Positions 8,671 to 17,974 of a stretch of DNA of 64,000 nt are shown piece after piece. Each line of letters begins with the position of its first letter. Within the stretch, counting starts at the first letter, position 1. The stretch is from JACCZX01 sp963807155 (lineage in GTDB: Bacteria > Pseudomonadota > Gammaproteobacteria > Burkholderiales > Burkholderiaceae_F). The translations under genes and the position numbers were made by a program. The notes beneath the pieces were generated by a model that saw only the letters and a program-made list of their open reading frames with translations, was not told where the DNA came from and made no database searches. The stretch is taken from positions 53,824 to 117,823 of the forward strand of contig CAWEAZ010000008.1 in assembly GCA_963807155.1 (NCBI GenBank), read 5' to 3'.

Positions 8671-9735
8671 TCATCCGCCCGGACGCCGCTTCGCGCGGAT
8701 CAGTCGCTGTGCCTCCAGGCACCACTGCTTCTTGACGCTGTGCCAGATGTCGGCCGCATGCAGGATGTTGCGCGTGTCGAGATCGTCGCCGTGCGGGAGA
8801 GGGGCCCCATCGCCGTGCGGCGAGTAGCGGCTGATCCAGTCCCGCGTCACCGGATTCGCGGCGAGGTGCGCAGTCAGTGGCAGCGAGATGTGTCCGTAGT
8901 CGGCCGGCAGCGTGACGTTGCGGACCACGGCCGACCCAGTCGCGCGGTACGGGTCGCTCTGCGCCGACCCCGGGGAGGTGCCGGCGAGCGGGTCCCACTC
9001 GATGAAGAAGCCGGTGAACTCTCCGACGGTATCCGGAACGCTCCGCAACCGAGACAGCATTCCCCACTGGCCGAGCAGCACGCGCATGACGCTGCCGGTC
9101 GCGAGCGCGCTCGCATAGGGAACGCGTAGCCCGGCGACTGGCCGCGCCTCACCGGTCACGGGATCGACCACAACGAAGCGGCCGTCGGGCTCGTCCGTGA
9201 GCGGATTCCAGACCGCGATCGGGCCGCCGGAGCCGCCGGCGAGATCCTGCAGCACCTTCAGCGTCAGCATCCCGCCTTGGCTGTGGCCGATCAGCATCGG
9301 CACCATGCCTTCGCGCTCGTAGTGCCAGGCGAGCATGCCGGCGAGCTGGCGGCTGTCGGTGAAGCTCGAGTAGGAATACGCTCCGTCGCGCGGGTTGCGA
9401 AGCCGGTCGGGCGGATAGCCCATGGCGATGAGGAACTTGGCGAACGGCCGCATGGTTACCAGCGGTACGCTGCCGTGAAGACTGATGATTCGCGGTGCCG
9501 GCGCAAGCGCGAGGGTCGTCCGCAACTCGTGCTCGGAAATACGCTCGGGATCGAGCGCCAGTACGCGCTCCTCCGTCCCCCGGTCGAGCGCGATCCGCTG
9601 CATCGCCCCGGCCCGGACTGCGTCGGCGGCGCCCGGCTCGGCAGTCGCAGGCGCAGCCCGTGCGCTCCCGAGTACCGCCGTAGCGAGCAGCGCGACCGCG
9701 CCCGCAATCGCCCCCACGGCACCGTTGGGCATCAC
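8671..9735 (-). CDS. secreted alpha/beta hydrolase (lipase-like), paralogue 2
   Basis: A 354-residue protein with a cleavable-type signal peptide (AVALLATAVLGSARAAPA) rather than a lipobox, so probably soluble in the periplasm or exported. It has the same architecture as the 6277-7329 product: ERVLALDPERIS, IISLHGS, MGYPPDRL, the nucleophile GHSQGG, VWNPLTDEPDG and a C-terminal WCLEAQRLIRAKR. The two paralogues therefore differ in anchoring. Its start overlaps the stop of the upstream methyltransferase-like gene by 4 bases, so the two are translationally coupled. Substrate is unknown; an acyl ester is the likeliest class from the fold and operon. Confidence 0.75.
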   Translation of the reverse strand: MMPNGAVGAIAGAVALLATAVLGSARAAPATAEPGAADAVRAGAMQRIALDRGTEERVLALDPERISEHELRTTLALAPAPRIISLHGSVPLVTMRPFAKFLIAMGYPPDRLRNPRDGAYSYSSFTDSRQLAGMLAWHYEREGMVPMLIGHSQGGMLTLKVLQDLAGGSGGPIAVWNPLTDEPDGRFVVVDPVTGEARPVAGLRVPYASALATGSVMRVLLGQWGMLSRLRSVPDTVGEFTGFFIEWDPLAGTSPGSAQSDPYRATGSAVVRNVTLPADYGHISLPLTAHLAANPVTRDWISRYSPHGDGAPLPHGDDLDTRNILHAADIWHSVKKQWCLEAQRLIRAKRRPGG

Positions 9736-10370
9736 GGCCGATCGCGGCTGGACGCGCGCCCGCCCAGGCGCGGGAAAAACCGCCCGGTTCGCGCGCAGTA
9801 ACTGTCATACCGCTCGCCGTGCGCGCCGAGAAGGAACCGCTCCTCGTTGCGCGCCTTGACCAGCATCAGTGCGACGTGGATCGCCGCCAGAATGAGCATC
9901 GACAGTGTGGGCACGACGACGGCCGAACAGAGCATGAGGAGAATGCTGAGCGCGTAGATGGGATGACGGATGTGGGCGTAGAGCCCAGTGGTCACGAGCT
10001 CGGTCGTTTCGCCCGGCGTCACCGCCATCCGCCAGCTTTCCCCCATCCGCACCCAGCACTCGACGGTGAGAGCGAGGCAAACGAGACCGACCGCCGCCGC
10101 CGCCCATCTGAATGAGGTGAAGGCGGCCCCGCGGGCGAACTGCGGGATGGCCCACGGCGCAGAACTTCTGGTCGCGGCAAAGTAAGGCAAAGCGATCCAG
10201 GCGATGACTAGCGGGACCCAGACCAGCCACATCAACCGCTCGAGATTCTGCTCGGGTATGACGCCTGCGTGTCTACGATGCTTCCGCCGGACGCGAACAA
10301 TCATAAAGCCGACGCACAGCCAGTAGGCACCCATCGTGGCCGTCAGCACTGTCGCCGGAAGATCCGTCAT
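9732..10370 (-). CDS. isoprenylcysteine carboxyl methyltransferase-family membrane protein
   Basis: A 212-residue integral membrane protein with four to five hydrophobic segments. The C-terminal block ELVTTGLYAHIRHPIY followed by a long hydrophobic stretch and EERFLLGAHGERYDSYCARTGRFFP is the signature of the ICMT/PEMT superfamily, which methylates lipid or lipid-like substrates with S-adenosylmethionine. The substrate cannot be read from the sequence. It is the first gene of the minus-strand lipid operon; the 159 bases upstream (10371-10529) are very GC-rich and would hold the operon promoter, but I see no clear -35/-10 pair there. Confidence 0.75.
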   Translation of the reverse strand: MTDLPATVLTATMGAYWLCVGFMIVRVRRKHRRHAGVIPEQNLERLMWLVWVPLVIAWIALPYFAATRSSAPWAIPQFARGAAFTSFRWAAAAVGLVCLALTVECWVRMGESWRMAVTPGETTELVTTGLYAHIRHPIYALSILLMLCSAVVVPTLSMLILAAIHVALMLVKARNEERFLLGAHGERYDSYCARTGRFFPRLGGRASSRDRP

Positions 10371-10529
10371 GAATTGTCATCGCCCCCGCGTGAACTCAAC
10401 GAGGCATCGAGCGCCGCCGTTGTGGCGCGCGCCCTCGCGGCCCGCGCCCCCGCCCTCGCGGCCGAAGTCTACCCGCCTGTTTTGTTTCGAAGATCCTCAG
10501 TCATTGACTGCGAGGCGACGTTCTAGACG

Positions 10530-11063
10530 CTACTTGCCCGCGGCCTTCGCTGCGCGTTGTCGCTCACGTTTGATCGCAAGCTCATCGAGCTCGTCGAAGT
10601 CCTTGTCGGCGCAGCGCTCAACCCACCTCTGGCGCTCCTTGTCCAACGTGGCACCCTGTTCCTTCAACACGGGCAAGCGCGCGTTATACGTTTCACCGAT
10701 TTGATTGCGCCGCGTCTCTTCGTCCTGCAGTGCCTGCTTTCCGCTGTCGTCGGCGGGGTCAAGTGCAGCGCGTTTGCGCTCGAGCTCCGCGTCCATCGAC
10801 TTCACTTCGGCGCGTTGCTGGTCGAGCGACGTTTGCTCCTTCAGGACCTTCTCGCGCATCACCATCAGACGATCTTGTTGATCCATGCAAGAGCGCAACT
10901 GATCGCGAGTCATCGGTTTGGATTTGGTCTTGCTCGGCTGCTTGGTAGTGGCTTTCATGGGCGGGAGGTCGGCGGCATAGGCCGGCAAGACAAGCGAGAC
11001 TGTCACGACTAGTCCGCCCGCCAGCAGGGCGCGCAAACGGGCGCTACGTGAGTTGTTTTTCAT
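10530..11063 (-). CDS. secreted coiled-coil protein of unknown function
   Basis: A 177-residue protein with a signal peptide (ALLAGGLVVTVSLVLPAYA before ADLPP) and then a Lys/Thr-rich segment and long charged helices with heptad-like spacing (QDRLMVMREKVLKEQTSLDQQRAEVKSMDAELERKRAAL). It should be periplasmic and elongated. The ATG at 11063 is preferred over an upstream codon at 11108 because TCGGAG stands 7 bases before it and the signal peptide then starts properly. Two Cys (SCMDQQD and ERCADKD) could form a disulfide. I do not recognise a specific family; similar small coiled-coil secreted proteins are common in betaproteobacteria. Confidence 0.65.
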   Translation of the reverse strand: MKNNSRSARLRALLAGGLVVTVSLVLPAYAADLPPMKATTKQPSKTKSKPMTRDQLRSCMDQQDRLMVMREKVLKEQTSLDQQRAEVKSMDAELERKRAALDPADDSGKQALQDEETRRNQIGETYNARLPVLKEQGATLDKERQRWVERCADKDFDELDELAIKRERQRAAKAAGK

Positions 11064-11198
11064 TCGAGTTCTCCGACATTCGCCAAGTTTATTGAATCCG
11101 GGCGGCAAGCTCCGTACCCCTTGCTCCAGCGTGTTTGACGCCGGCGCATGGCGGGTTTAACTTGGCCCGGTAGCGCCGGAGCAGCGCAGGAGACATCG

Positions 11199-12071
11199 AT
11201 GAAATTGACCCCCGAGCAACGCGAGCAGTTCGATCGCGAAGGCTATTTATTTTTTCCGGCCTTGTTCTCGCGTGAGGAAACAAAGGTACTGACCGATGCG
11301 GTGCCCGAGTTGTATGCGCGTCGAGACATCTGCAACGTGCGCGAGAAGGATTCGGACGCGGTGCGGACCAACTTTGCCGCGCATCTTTACAGCGTGCCGT
11401 TCGCCAAGCTGGCACGGCACCCGAGAATGGTCGATCCGGTGCGCGATCTGTTCGACGAAGACGTGTACATGCATCAGTTCAAGATCAACGGCAAGATGGC
11501 GTTCGAAGGCGACGTGTGGCAGTGGCATCAGGACTATGGCACCTGGCTAAACGACGACCTGATGCCAACCGAGCGCGCGATGAACGTTGCGATTTTTCTG
11601 GACGACGTCAACGAATACAACGGGCCGCTGATGTTTATTCCCGGCAGTCACCAGCGCGGCGTTGTGAACGCCAAACATGATGTGTCGACCACGAGTTACC
11701 CACTGTGGACAATCGACAACGACTTGATCCGACAATTGGTGCAGCGTGCGGGGGGCAAGAATGGCGGCATCGTCGCACCCAAGGGACCGGCCGGATCGAT
11801 GATCCTGTTTCACTCGTGTCTGGTGCATGCATCGAGCAGCAATCTTTCGCCCTGGGACCGGGTGAGCGTGTATCTAAGCTTGTGCACCGTCAGCAACCAT
11901 ATTCGCCGATACAAGCGCCCGGAATACATCGCGCACCGTGATTTCACGCCGATCCAAACGCTGCCCGATGATTGTCTACTGAAGGACTACGCGGTGGATT
12001 TGCCGTGGAAAAATGGAATGCCGCAAAGCGCGCTGCAGACGTCGGTCGAGGAAATCAAGCTGGCCGCCTGA
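11199..12071 (+). CDS. phytanoyl-CoA dioxygenase family protein (EctD-like)
   Basis: A 290-residue Fe(II)/2-oxoglutarate oxygenase. The facial triad is readable: H110 and D112 in WQWHQDYGTW and the distal H210 in SCLVHASSSN; LMFIPGSHQRG is the usual following block. The WHxDxxTW arrangement with DDLMP resembles ectoine hydroxylase, but no ectABC genes are nearby, so the substrate is open. It would hydroxylate an unactivated carbon with O2 and 2-oxoglutarate. The ATG at 11199 has GCAGGAGA ahead of it and removes an unsupported 17-residue extension. The gene stands alone, convergent with the GFA gene. Confidence 0.8.
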   Translation: MKLTPEQREQFDREGYLFFPALFSREETKVLTDAVPELYARRDICNVREKDSDAVRTNFAAHLYSVPFAKLARHPRMVDPVRDLFDEDVYMHQFKINGKMAFEGDVWQWHQDYGTWLNDDLMPTERAMNVAIFLDDVNEYNGPLMFIPGSHQRGVVNAKHDVSTTSYPLWTIDNDLIRQLVQRAGGKNGGIVAPKGPAGSMILFHSCLVHASSSNLSPWDRVSVYLSLCTVSNHIRRYKRPEYIAHRDFTPIQTLPDDCLLKDYAVDLPWKNGMPQSALQTSVEEIKLAA

Positions 12072-12107
12072 GTTCGCGGCAACGTGAGTGCTCACGCAGC
12101 CGGCGAT

Positions 12108-12512
12108 TCACAAATGCAGAACCTCCGTCGGCGCGGCTTTGTAATTATCGTGTCGGCCATCGACATACGTGATCGGCGCATTGACTAATTCGTCGACCGT
12201 TGCGTCATCGAGGCAGGTGACTTTGACGGCGTAAAACTTTCCGCCAAGATTCTTGTCCTCGCCCCACACGAAAGAGCTCACGCCGCAGTGTTTGCAGAAC
12301 ACATAATGCGTGGTCTGTTTGCCGAACTGATAGTCGCTGAGTGCAGACTCGCCTGCGATCAGCCGAAACGCATCCGGCTTCACGACGGCCAGCCAGTTTC
12401 TTGACTTGGTGCAGATCGAGCAGTTGCACTTAAACGTGCCTGCGTTTAGATCGATATCAGCTTCGAAGCGCACCGCGCCGCAGTGACAGCTGCCGGAATA
12501 TGTTTTTTTCAT
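12108..12512 (-). CDS. GFA/CENP-V family zinc protein
   Basis: A protein of about 134 residues with the zinc-binding Cys pattern of the glutathione-dependent formaldehyde-activating (GFA) family: SCHCGAVRF, CNCSICTKS and CKHCGVSSF. Such proteins bind two zinc ions; many have no known substrate and the name reflects the founding member only. The ATG at 12512 is used; a TTG four codons upstream (12524) sits nearer an AAGGGA sequence and could be the true start. It is intact and convergent with the dioxygenase gene. Confidence 0.8.
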   Translation of the reverse strand: MKKTYSGSCHCGAVRFEADIDLNAGTFKCNCSICTKSRNWLAVVKPDAFRLIAGESALSDYQFGKQTTHYVFCKHCGVSSFVWGEDKNLGGKFYAVKVTCLDDATVDELVNAPITYVDGRHDNYKAAPTEVLHL

Positions 12513-12558
12513 GTTGGTCGACAATGAGTCCCTTGCCTAGCGAGTTTGATCCTAGCCC

Positions 12559-13314
12559 GTGCAGACCTACAGCCAATTACATCCCACCCCAATTTCGTCG
12601 ACGATTTCGGTGTTGGCGCGCCGTATTCGTGAGCGATTTCCCGACTCGGGTCTGAGCCGGGTAGCGGCGGAACTGGTTGCGGTCGCTGCACAAAATCAGT
12701 CGGTGATAGAAAAGCTGCGGCAGCCATTGTGGTGGTTGCGTGGGCTGACGGCGCTGACGATCGTCGTGCTGATTGCGTTGGTGGCGTGGGCCGCGATCGA
12801 GCTCAGAAATGTGGTCAAAGGCGGGGCGTTCACCGTCGCCGAGCTGCTGCAAAGCATTGATGCCGCGACCAGTGAGTTGATTTTTCTGTCGCTCGTCGTG
12901 TTGTTTCTCGTCTCGCTGGAGACTCGGTTGAAGCGCCGGACCGCGCTGCGCATGCTGCATCGGCTGCGCAGCATCGCGCACATCGTCGACATGCACCAGC
13001 TGACGAAGGATCCCGAGCTTGCGCTGCACCGCGTGGAGTCGACGGAGTCGTCGCCAACACGCACGCTGTCACGTGCGCAATTGCCGCGTTATCTCGACTA
13101 CTGCTCCGAGCTTCTGGCGTTGACCAGCAAATTAGCGGCGTTGCACGCTCAGCACTTGAACGACGCGGTGGTGCTGAATGCGGTCAACGACATCGAGGCG
13201 TTGACTGCCGATCTGTCACGCAAGATCTGGCAGAAGATCAGCATCCTTGCGATGGCTGATCAGCGAGACGATGCCGCTACGGCTTCAAGGCCCGATAAAG
13301 AAACGGCAAGCTGA
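12559..13314 (+). CDS. two-helix membrane protein of unknown function
   Basis: A 251-residue protein starting at GTG. Two hydrophobic segments are visible, about residues 60-83 (GLTALTIVVLIALVAWAAIE) and 106-122 (SELIFLSLVVLFLVSLE), followed by KRR and a long helical cytoplasmic domain of about 120 residues containing HRLRSIAHIVDMHQLTKDP and LPRYLDYCSELLALTSKLAALHAQ. I do not recognise a named domain. The 3' end overlaps the convergent esterase gene by 38 bases. Confidence 0.7.
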   Translation: MQTYSQLHPTPISSTISVLARRIRERFPDSGLSRVAAELVAVAAQNQSVIEKLRQPLWWLRGLTALTIVVLIALVAWAAIELRNVVKGGAFTVAELLQSIDAATSELIFLSLVVLFLVSLETRLKRRTALRMLHRLRSIAHIVDMHQLTKDPELALHRVESTESSPTRTLSRAQLPRYLDYCSELLALTSKLAALHAQHLNDAVVLNAVNDIEALTADLSRKIWQKISILAMADQRDDAATASRPDKETAS

Positions 13315-14404
13315 CGTCCATTCGGTAGTCGACGTCCGAATGATCGTCGTCAAATTCCTCGTATCGGTGCGCAATGCCGGCCTCGCTTAGGCGTCGCGAC
13401 AGGGTCCGCGTGCCGTAGTGAATGTGATACTGGTCGCGCCAGCCGCAATCGATGTAAATACCGGCAAGCGTCTTCAAATTGCTCGCATGGCGCTGCACCA
13501 GGTTGATCGGATCGTGCGCGAGCCAGCGCTGCCAGCGCTTTTCGATGCGCTCGCCCGTCTCGAGGTTGCACGGCAGGCGAAACCCGAGCGCAACGTCGGG
13601 GTCGGGGTCGTAAGTCGCTGCCATGCACAAGTTCATGATGCAATGGACTTCGGCAGGTGAAACTTTCTGCTTGCGCCAGACGTGCTTTAAGAATCGTCTG
13701 ACGCGTCCATCGTCGACGCCTTGATCGAGCTCGCCCGACGACGCCTCCTTTGCGGCGTCGTAACGTCCGGCCGAGCGCTTTCTCGCGCGGTGTTTGCCAA
13801 GCTCGTTCAACGTGTTGGGCCAATCGTGCCAGTAGACAAAATCGAAATACGAATCGCCCGAGTGGTCCGCGACGGCGCCCCAGTGCGATGCGTACTTCAT
13901 GCCGTGCACGATCGCGCCATATCCGCCGGATGACTTGCCGAAACAACCGCGGTGCTCGCGCGATGCAAGTGTGCGGAATTCGCGATCGACAAACGGCACG
14001 ATTTCTTTAAGCAGATAGTCTGCGTAGCGGCCGACGGCGGACGAATTGACGTACTGATTACCGCCGAGCGCCGTGAAGCAATCGGGCATCACGATGATTG
14101 CCGGCCCCATTTTGCCGTCGTAAGTCAGACGCGCAACGCGCTCGGGCAGGTTGTACGAAAACGCCTTCCACCCGACGTGCGAAAGCCCGGAGCCGGTGAA
14201 GCCGACCATGTCATACAAGACCGGAAATCGCGCCCGGCTCGCTTGAGTGCGGCCGACCCCCGCCGCTTGATCGTATTGCGGTGGCAGCCATACGGCGAGC
14301 TTGCGCACGTGCGGATCGCCCCACGGGTTATCACGCAGGACGCGCGACTGGTGTTCCAGAATCACGACCGTGCCGGTCGGCGCTTTCGATCGCTTGATTG
14401 CCAT
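13277..14404 (-). CDS. esterase of the alpha/beta-hydrolase putative esterase family
   Basis: A 375-residue cytoplasmic protein without a signal peptide. It fits the esterase D/enterochelin-esterase-like fold: RKLAVWLPPQY near the start, IIVMPDCFT, then the nucleophile elbow GCFGKSSGGYGA (Ser within GKSSGG), and late acidic and His candidates in IDCGWRDQYH and FDDDHSDVDYR. The family hydrolyses carboxylic esters, sometimes of siderophores or acyl thioesters; no neighbour hints at the substrate. It is intact, and the last 38 bases overlap the convergent membrane-protein gene. Confidence 0.75.
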   Translation of the reverse strand: MAIKRSKAPTGTVVILEHQSRVLRDNPWGDPHVRKLAVWLPPQYDQAAGVGRTQASRARFPVLYDMVGFTGSGLSHVGWKAFSYNLPERVARLTYDGKMGPAIIVMPDCFTALGGNQYVNSSAVGRYADYLLKEIVPFVDREFRTLASREHRGCFGKSSGGYGAIVHGMKYASHWGAVADHSGDSYFDFVYWHDWPNTLNELGKHRARKRSAGRYDAAKEASSGELDQGVDDGRVRRFLKHVWRKQKVSPAEVHCIMNLCMAATYDPDPDVALGFRLPCNLETGERIEKRWQRWLAHDPINLVQRHASNLKTLAGIYIDCGWRDQYHIHYGTRTLSRRLSEAGIAHRYEEFDDDHSDVDYRMDVSLPFLYRALKP

Positions 14405-14514
14405 TGGAGGACCTCCGATGCGTGCGTATCTTAATCAGCGCGGCTCAACAGCCGCGACGCGAGGCTGTCGTCGAGCAGACCGACGAAGCGGCGCCTTTGA
14501 AGTAGTCCCGGGCT

Positions 14515-14938
14515 TCACCAGTCGAGCGCCATCAGCACGCGCGCCATGTTTTTGCCGCACAGTTCCGGCACTTCGGCGCGCACCGTCCATCGATACGCGT
14601 CGACTTCCGGAATCTCGCGCGTGCCGTAACGTGGCGTGTAATGCGTTGAACAATTGCACTTGTCGATCTCGAGCAATGGGTCCGGCGGGTCGAGCACGAA
14701 CAAGTGCAGGTCCTTGCGCGGCAAATATTTGTGGACACCCTGCGTCGCGAACCTGGCTTTCGTCGAGCTCGATGCCGGCTTCTTCGCGCAGCTCGCGCAA
14801 TGCGGCGGCGACCGCCGTCTCGCCGTCATCCCGGACGCCCTTCGGAATGTCCCAGTAATTGCGGCCGGTGGCGTGGCACAGCAATAATTCGCCGGGTGCG
14901 CGCCGCACGATGACGCCGCAGCTCAATAACCTGGGCAT
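14515..14938 (-). CDS. NUDIX hydrolase, one frameshift
   Basis: Small NUDIX pyrophosphatase of about 140 residues. The NUDIX box is visible across GVRDDGETAVAAALRELREE (Gx5Ex7REUxEE pattern). The C-terminal third (KYLPRKDLHLFVLDPPDP to LMALDW) is in another frame, with one extra base near 14750. The bridged protein resembles NUDIX proteins that end in a DUF4743-like tail, cleaving a nucleoside diphosphate linked to an unknown moiety. The ATG at 14938 gives the natural PRLLSCGVIV start, and its promoter region is shared with the divergent SGNH gene. Confidence 0.75.
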
Positions 14939-14993
14939 GGCGCGCCGATTGGGAATGGCACTTGCATCAGCAAGTATTGTCAACGGTAATCAA

Positions 14994-15791
14994 ATGCATT
15001 TACCCCTTCCTTCCTATCTTCGCCGCCGAACCGGTTTCAGCGGCGCAATCAATTCGACGCTGATGACGGCCGCCGCGCTGGCGACAGCCTGGGCCGCACT
15101 GCAAACCTTTCGGTTGTTGCGCGCGCAGCATCGTCGCGTTGAAACGGCTGCGTTTTCTCACGGGCACGCCGGGCCGGGGCGGCGATTTCTGATCGTCGGT
15201 GACAGCACGGGCGTTGGCATCGGAAGCTTCGACTCGCGCTCTACGGTGGCGGGTCGCCTGGCGGCGGCGTTTCCAGGCACGGTGATTGTGAATCATGCGC
15301 GCGATGGCGCGCGGTCGACCGAACTTCCCGCACAGATCGAAGCCAGCACGGGCCACTTTGACTTGACGTTGGTCTTCGCCGGCGGTAACGACGTCATTCG
15401 CTTGTCTTCGTATGAAACGGTGTTGCTGGCAGCCGAGTACACGCTCGACGTTGCGAGCTCTCGCAGCGACCACGTGGCGGTGGTACCGCCGGCGGATGTC
15501 GGGACTGCGCCGCTTTGGGTGTGGCCGCTTGATATTGTGTTTTCGCGCCGCGCAGAAATGGTGCGGCGTGCATGGCAATACGCAATGCGCGAGCGCACGA
15601 ACGTGCACCTGGTGGATTTGCGAATGCCGCGCGAACGTGATCTTTTCCGAATCGCGCCGCGCCGTTATTACTCTCCCGACGGAATTCATCCAAGCGCTGA
15701 CGGCTACGCGCTGTGGTTCGCGCAGATCACCCGCCAAGTCCCGCTGTTCGCTGAGGCCGATCGTTCGCAGAGCGAGGTGGTCAATGCATAA
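14994..15791 (+). CDS. SGNH/GDSL-type hydrolase
   Basis: A 265-residue protein with an N-terminal hydrophobic segment (TAAALATAWAALQTF) that may anchor it in the membrane. The catalytic blocks are all present: block I FLIVGDSTGVGIGSF with the nucleophile Ser, block III FAGGNDVIRLS and block V DGIHPSADGYALW with the Asp-His pair. Such enzymes hydrolyse esters or lipid acyl chains. The ATG at 14994 was chosen because it leaves a 55-base divergent promoter region with the NUDIX gene. The stop overlaps the VOC gene start by 8 bases. Confidence 0.8.
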   Translation: MHLPLPSYLRRRTGFSGAINSTLMTAAALATAWAALQTFRLLRAQHRRVETAAFSHGHAGPGRRFLIVGDSTGVGIGSFDSRSTVAGRLAAAFPGTVIVNHARDGARSTELPAQIEASTGHFDLTLVFAGGNDVIRLSSYETVLLAAEYTLDVASSRSDHVAVVPPADVGTAPLWVWPLDIVFSRRAEMVRRAWQYAMRERTNVHLVDLRMPRERDLFRIAPRRYYSPDGIHPSADGYALWFAQITRQVPLFAEADRSQSEVVNA

Positions 15792-16167
15792 AAGCAAGCT
15801 CGTGACGGCCGTCATTGATTGCCAGACCGATGACCTGACCGAAGCGGCGCTTTTCTGGAGCGCTGCGCTCGGCCGTCAGGCGGATCTATCCGACGATCCG
15901 GCCACCGAAAAATACGTGCGCGTCGGCAGCGGCAACGAAGAGCTGATCGTGCTGTTACAGAAGGTCCCGCACGCAAGCCGCGTTCACCTCGATATCGAGT
16001 CCGACAACATCGAGGCCGAAGTAGCAAGACTCGAGGCACTCGGAGCGAAACGAATCGAAAAGATAAATACCTGGTGGGTAATGGAGGCGCCCACCGGTCA
16101 CCGGTTCTGCGTGGTTCGGCCGCAGCGCAATGGTGCAATGCCAGACGATGCAAACGAATGGAACTGA
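15784..16167 (+). CDS. VOC family (glyoxalase/bleomycin-resistance fold) protein
   Basis: A 127-residue protein of the vicinal oxygen chelate superfamily: VTAVIDCQTDDLTEAALFWSA at the start, RVHLDIESDNIEAEVARLEALGA in the middle and WWVMEAPTGHRFCVV near the end, a layout typical of the single-domain glyoxalase-like 6 type. Metal ligand candidates are H in RVHLDI and the E in MEAP. The actual substrate is unknown. It overlaps the SGNH gene and is followed 28 bases later by a clear terminator, so the pair forms one short operon. Confidence 0.8.
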   Translation: MHKSKLVTAVIDCQTDDLTEAALFWSAALGRQADLSDDPATEKYVRVGSGNEELIVLLQKVPHASRVHLDIESDNIEAEVARLEALGAKRIEKINTWWVMEAPTGHRFCVVRPQRNGAMPDDANEWN

Positions 16168-16194
16168 TGGCCGTGTAATCGACCTTCCGCAAGC

Positions 16195-16215
16195 CGACGC
16201 GATGGCGTCGTTTTT
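16195..16215 (+). terminator. rho-independent terminator after the VOC gene
   Basis: A perfect 6-bp stem CGACGC/GCGTCG with a GATG loop is followed directly by TTTTT. It lies 28 bases past the VOC stop and ahead of the histidine kinase gene, so it should end the SGNH-VOC transcript. Confidence 0.7.
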
Positions 16216-16287
16216 GCTGTACAAGACAAATCCTGTTGCGTCCGCAGCCGTACTGATGACATAGTCGGCGCTCCTCCTGTAAACGCA

Positions 16288-17974
16288 GTGTCTTCCGACA
16301 GAATGTCCCTATTCGACGCAGAGCAAGGCTCCGGCGTCTTCTCCTTTCTGCGCCGCGCATTTGCGAGCAGCGCGGCCACGCAGCGCGGCGTCGATGCGCA
16401 AGCCGCGGCTTTGCTGGCCGCGATCGTTTCTTCATCTGATGACGCAATCGTCAGCAAGACGCTTGACGGCGTCATCACTTCGTGGAACGCAGGCGCAGAG
16501 CGTTTGTTCGGCTATACGCCGGCCGAAGCGATCGGTCAGTCGATGACTCTGATCATTCCGACCGAGCGGCGCGCGGAAGAGAATGAAATCCTGCAGCGCA
16601 TCCGGCGTGGGGAAAGGGTCGAGCATTTCGAGACGGTTCGCGTTGCGAAGAACGGTCAGAGACTGGACGTTTCGCTGACGATCTCGCCGGTACGCGATGC
16701 GCATGGCCGCGTGATCGGCGCTTCGAAGGTGGGGCGCGACATAACGGCGCGCAAGCGCGCAGCGGAAGAGGCGCAGGCAGCACAGAAGCTGTTGACGGAA
16801 AGTCGGGACGAGCTGCAGCGTGTGAATGCCGAGTTATCAGAGGCCGATCGTCGCAAAGATGAGTTTCTCGCAGTGCTCGCCCATGAGCTGCGCAACCCGC
16901 TGGCACCGATTCGCAATGCCGTGCATTACCTGGGCCTGAAGGCCTCGCCAGACCCCGCACTGCGGAACGCGCGCGACATCATCGATCGGCAGGTCAAGCA
17001 TCTGGTTCGGCTGGTCGACGATCTGCTCGACATTTCGCGTATCAGCAGCGGAAAGATCGGTTTGCGGAAAGAGCGCGTCAGCCTCGCGTTGATCGTCACC
17101 AATGCGGTCGAAGCCTCGCGCCCCGCGATCGAATCGGAGAATCATCAACTGACGGTGACGCTACCGGCAGAACCTGTCTATCTGGACGCCGACCTGACGC
17201 GCCTGGCACAGGTGCTGCAGAACCTGTTGAACAACGCGGCCAAGTACACGGCGCCCGGCGGCAAGATCGGATTGCATGCCGAGTTTGACGGGCACTCTGT
17301 GGCGATTCGAGTCGTCGATACCGGTATCGGTATCCCGCGCGAGATGCTGCCCCGCGTGTTCGACCTATTTACTCAGGTCGACCGCTCGATCGAACGTTCG
17401 AGCGGCGGCCTCGGCATCGGCCTGACGCTGGTGCAACGATTGGTCGAATTGCACGGGGGCACCGTCGAGGCGCGCAGCGAGGGGCCCGACAAGGGCAGTG
17501 AATTCGTTGTTCGCCTGCCGGCCTCCGTCGAATCGAGTCGGAGATTCGGCGGCTTCAGACAGCGGCGATGCAAAATCGGCCGCGCCGCCTTCGCGTCCTG
17601 GTCGTCGACGACAATATCGACGCTGCGGATACGTTGACCGAAATGCTTCGTGTTTCTGGCCATGACGTCGACACCGCGTACGACGGCGTGGCGGCTATCG
17701 ACGCCGTCGACTCGCATCGGCCCGACGTCGTATTGATGGACATCGGCCTGCCCAAGTTGAGCGGCTACGACGTCGCCCGCAAGATCCGAGAGAGCGATCC
17801 GCAACGCCGCATCGTGCTTGTGGCTGTCACCGGTTGGGGCCAGGATGAAGACCGGCGACGGTCGCAGCAAGCGGGTTTCGATCACCATCTGGTGAAGCCA
17901 GTGGATCCGGCATGGCTCGACCGGATTTTCGCGTCAGTTGCACCCAAAATGTCCGACGTCGCCGCACGGCATGA
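16288..17974 (+). CDS. PAS hybrid sensor histidine kinase/response regulator
   Basis: A soluble signalling kinase. A PAS domain covers about residues 45-155 (SKTLDGVITSWNAGAERLFGY, later GASKVGRDITARKRA). The HisKA phosphoacceptor is H199 in FLAVLAHELRNPLAP. The HATPase domain shows LQNLLNNAAKYT, VDTGIGIP and SGGLGIGLTLV. A shift near 17535 puts the receiver domain (RVLVVDDN, phospho-Asp in VVLMDIGLP, Lys in HLVKPVDP) in another frame; bridging gives a hybrid kinase. The receiver's end also seems shifted near 17930: a further one-base change would give a TGA at 17972-17974 overlapping the next gene's ATG. Start is the GTG at 16288, with ATG 16303 as alternative. No membrane segment is visible. 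Confidence 0.75.

Noticed and set aside
10498..10510. Near-palindrome CAGTCATTGACTG downstream of the coiled-coil gene
   Set aside because: It lacks a T-run and lies at a gene end, so it is neither a clear terminator nor a supported operator.
12077..12105. Inverted repeat GTGAG/CTCAC between the dioxygenase and GFA genes as a terminator
   Set aside because: The loop would be two bases and no T-run follows on either strand.
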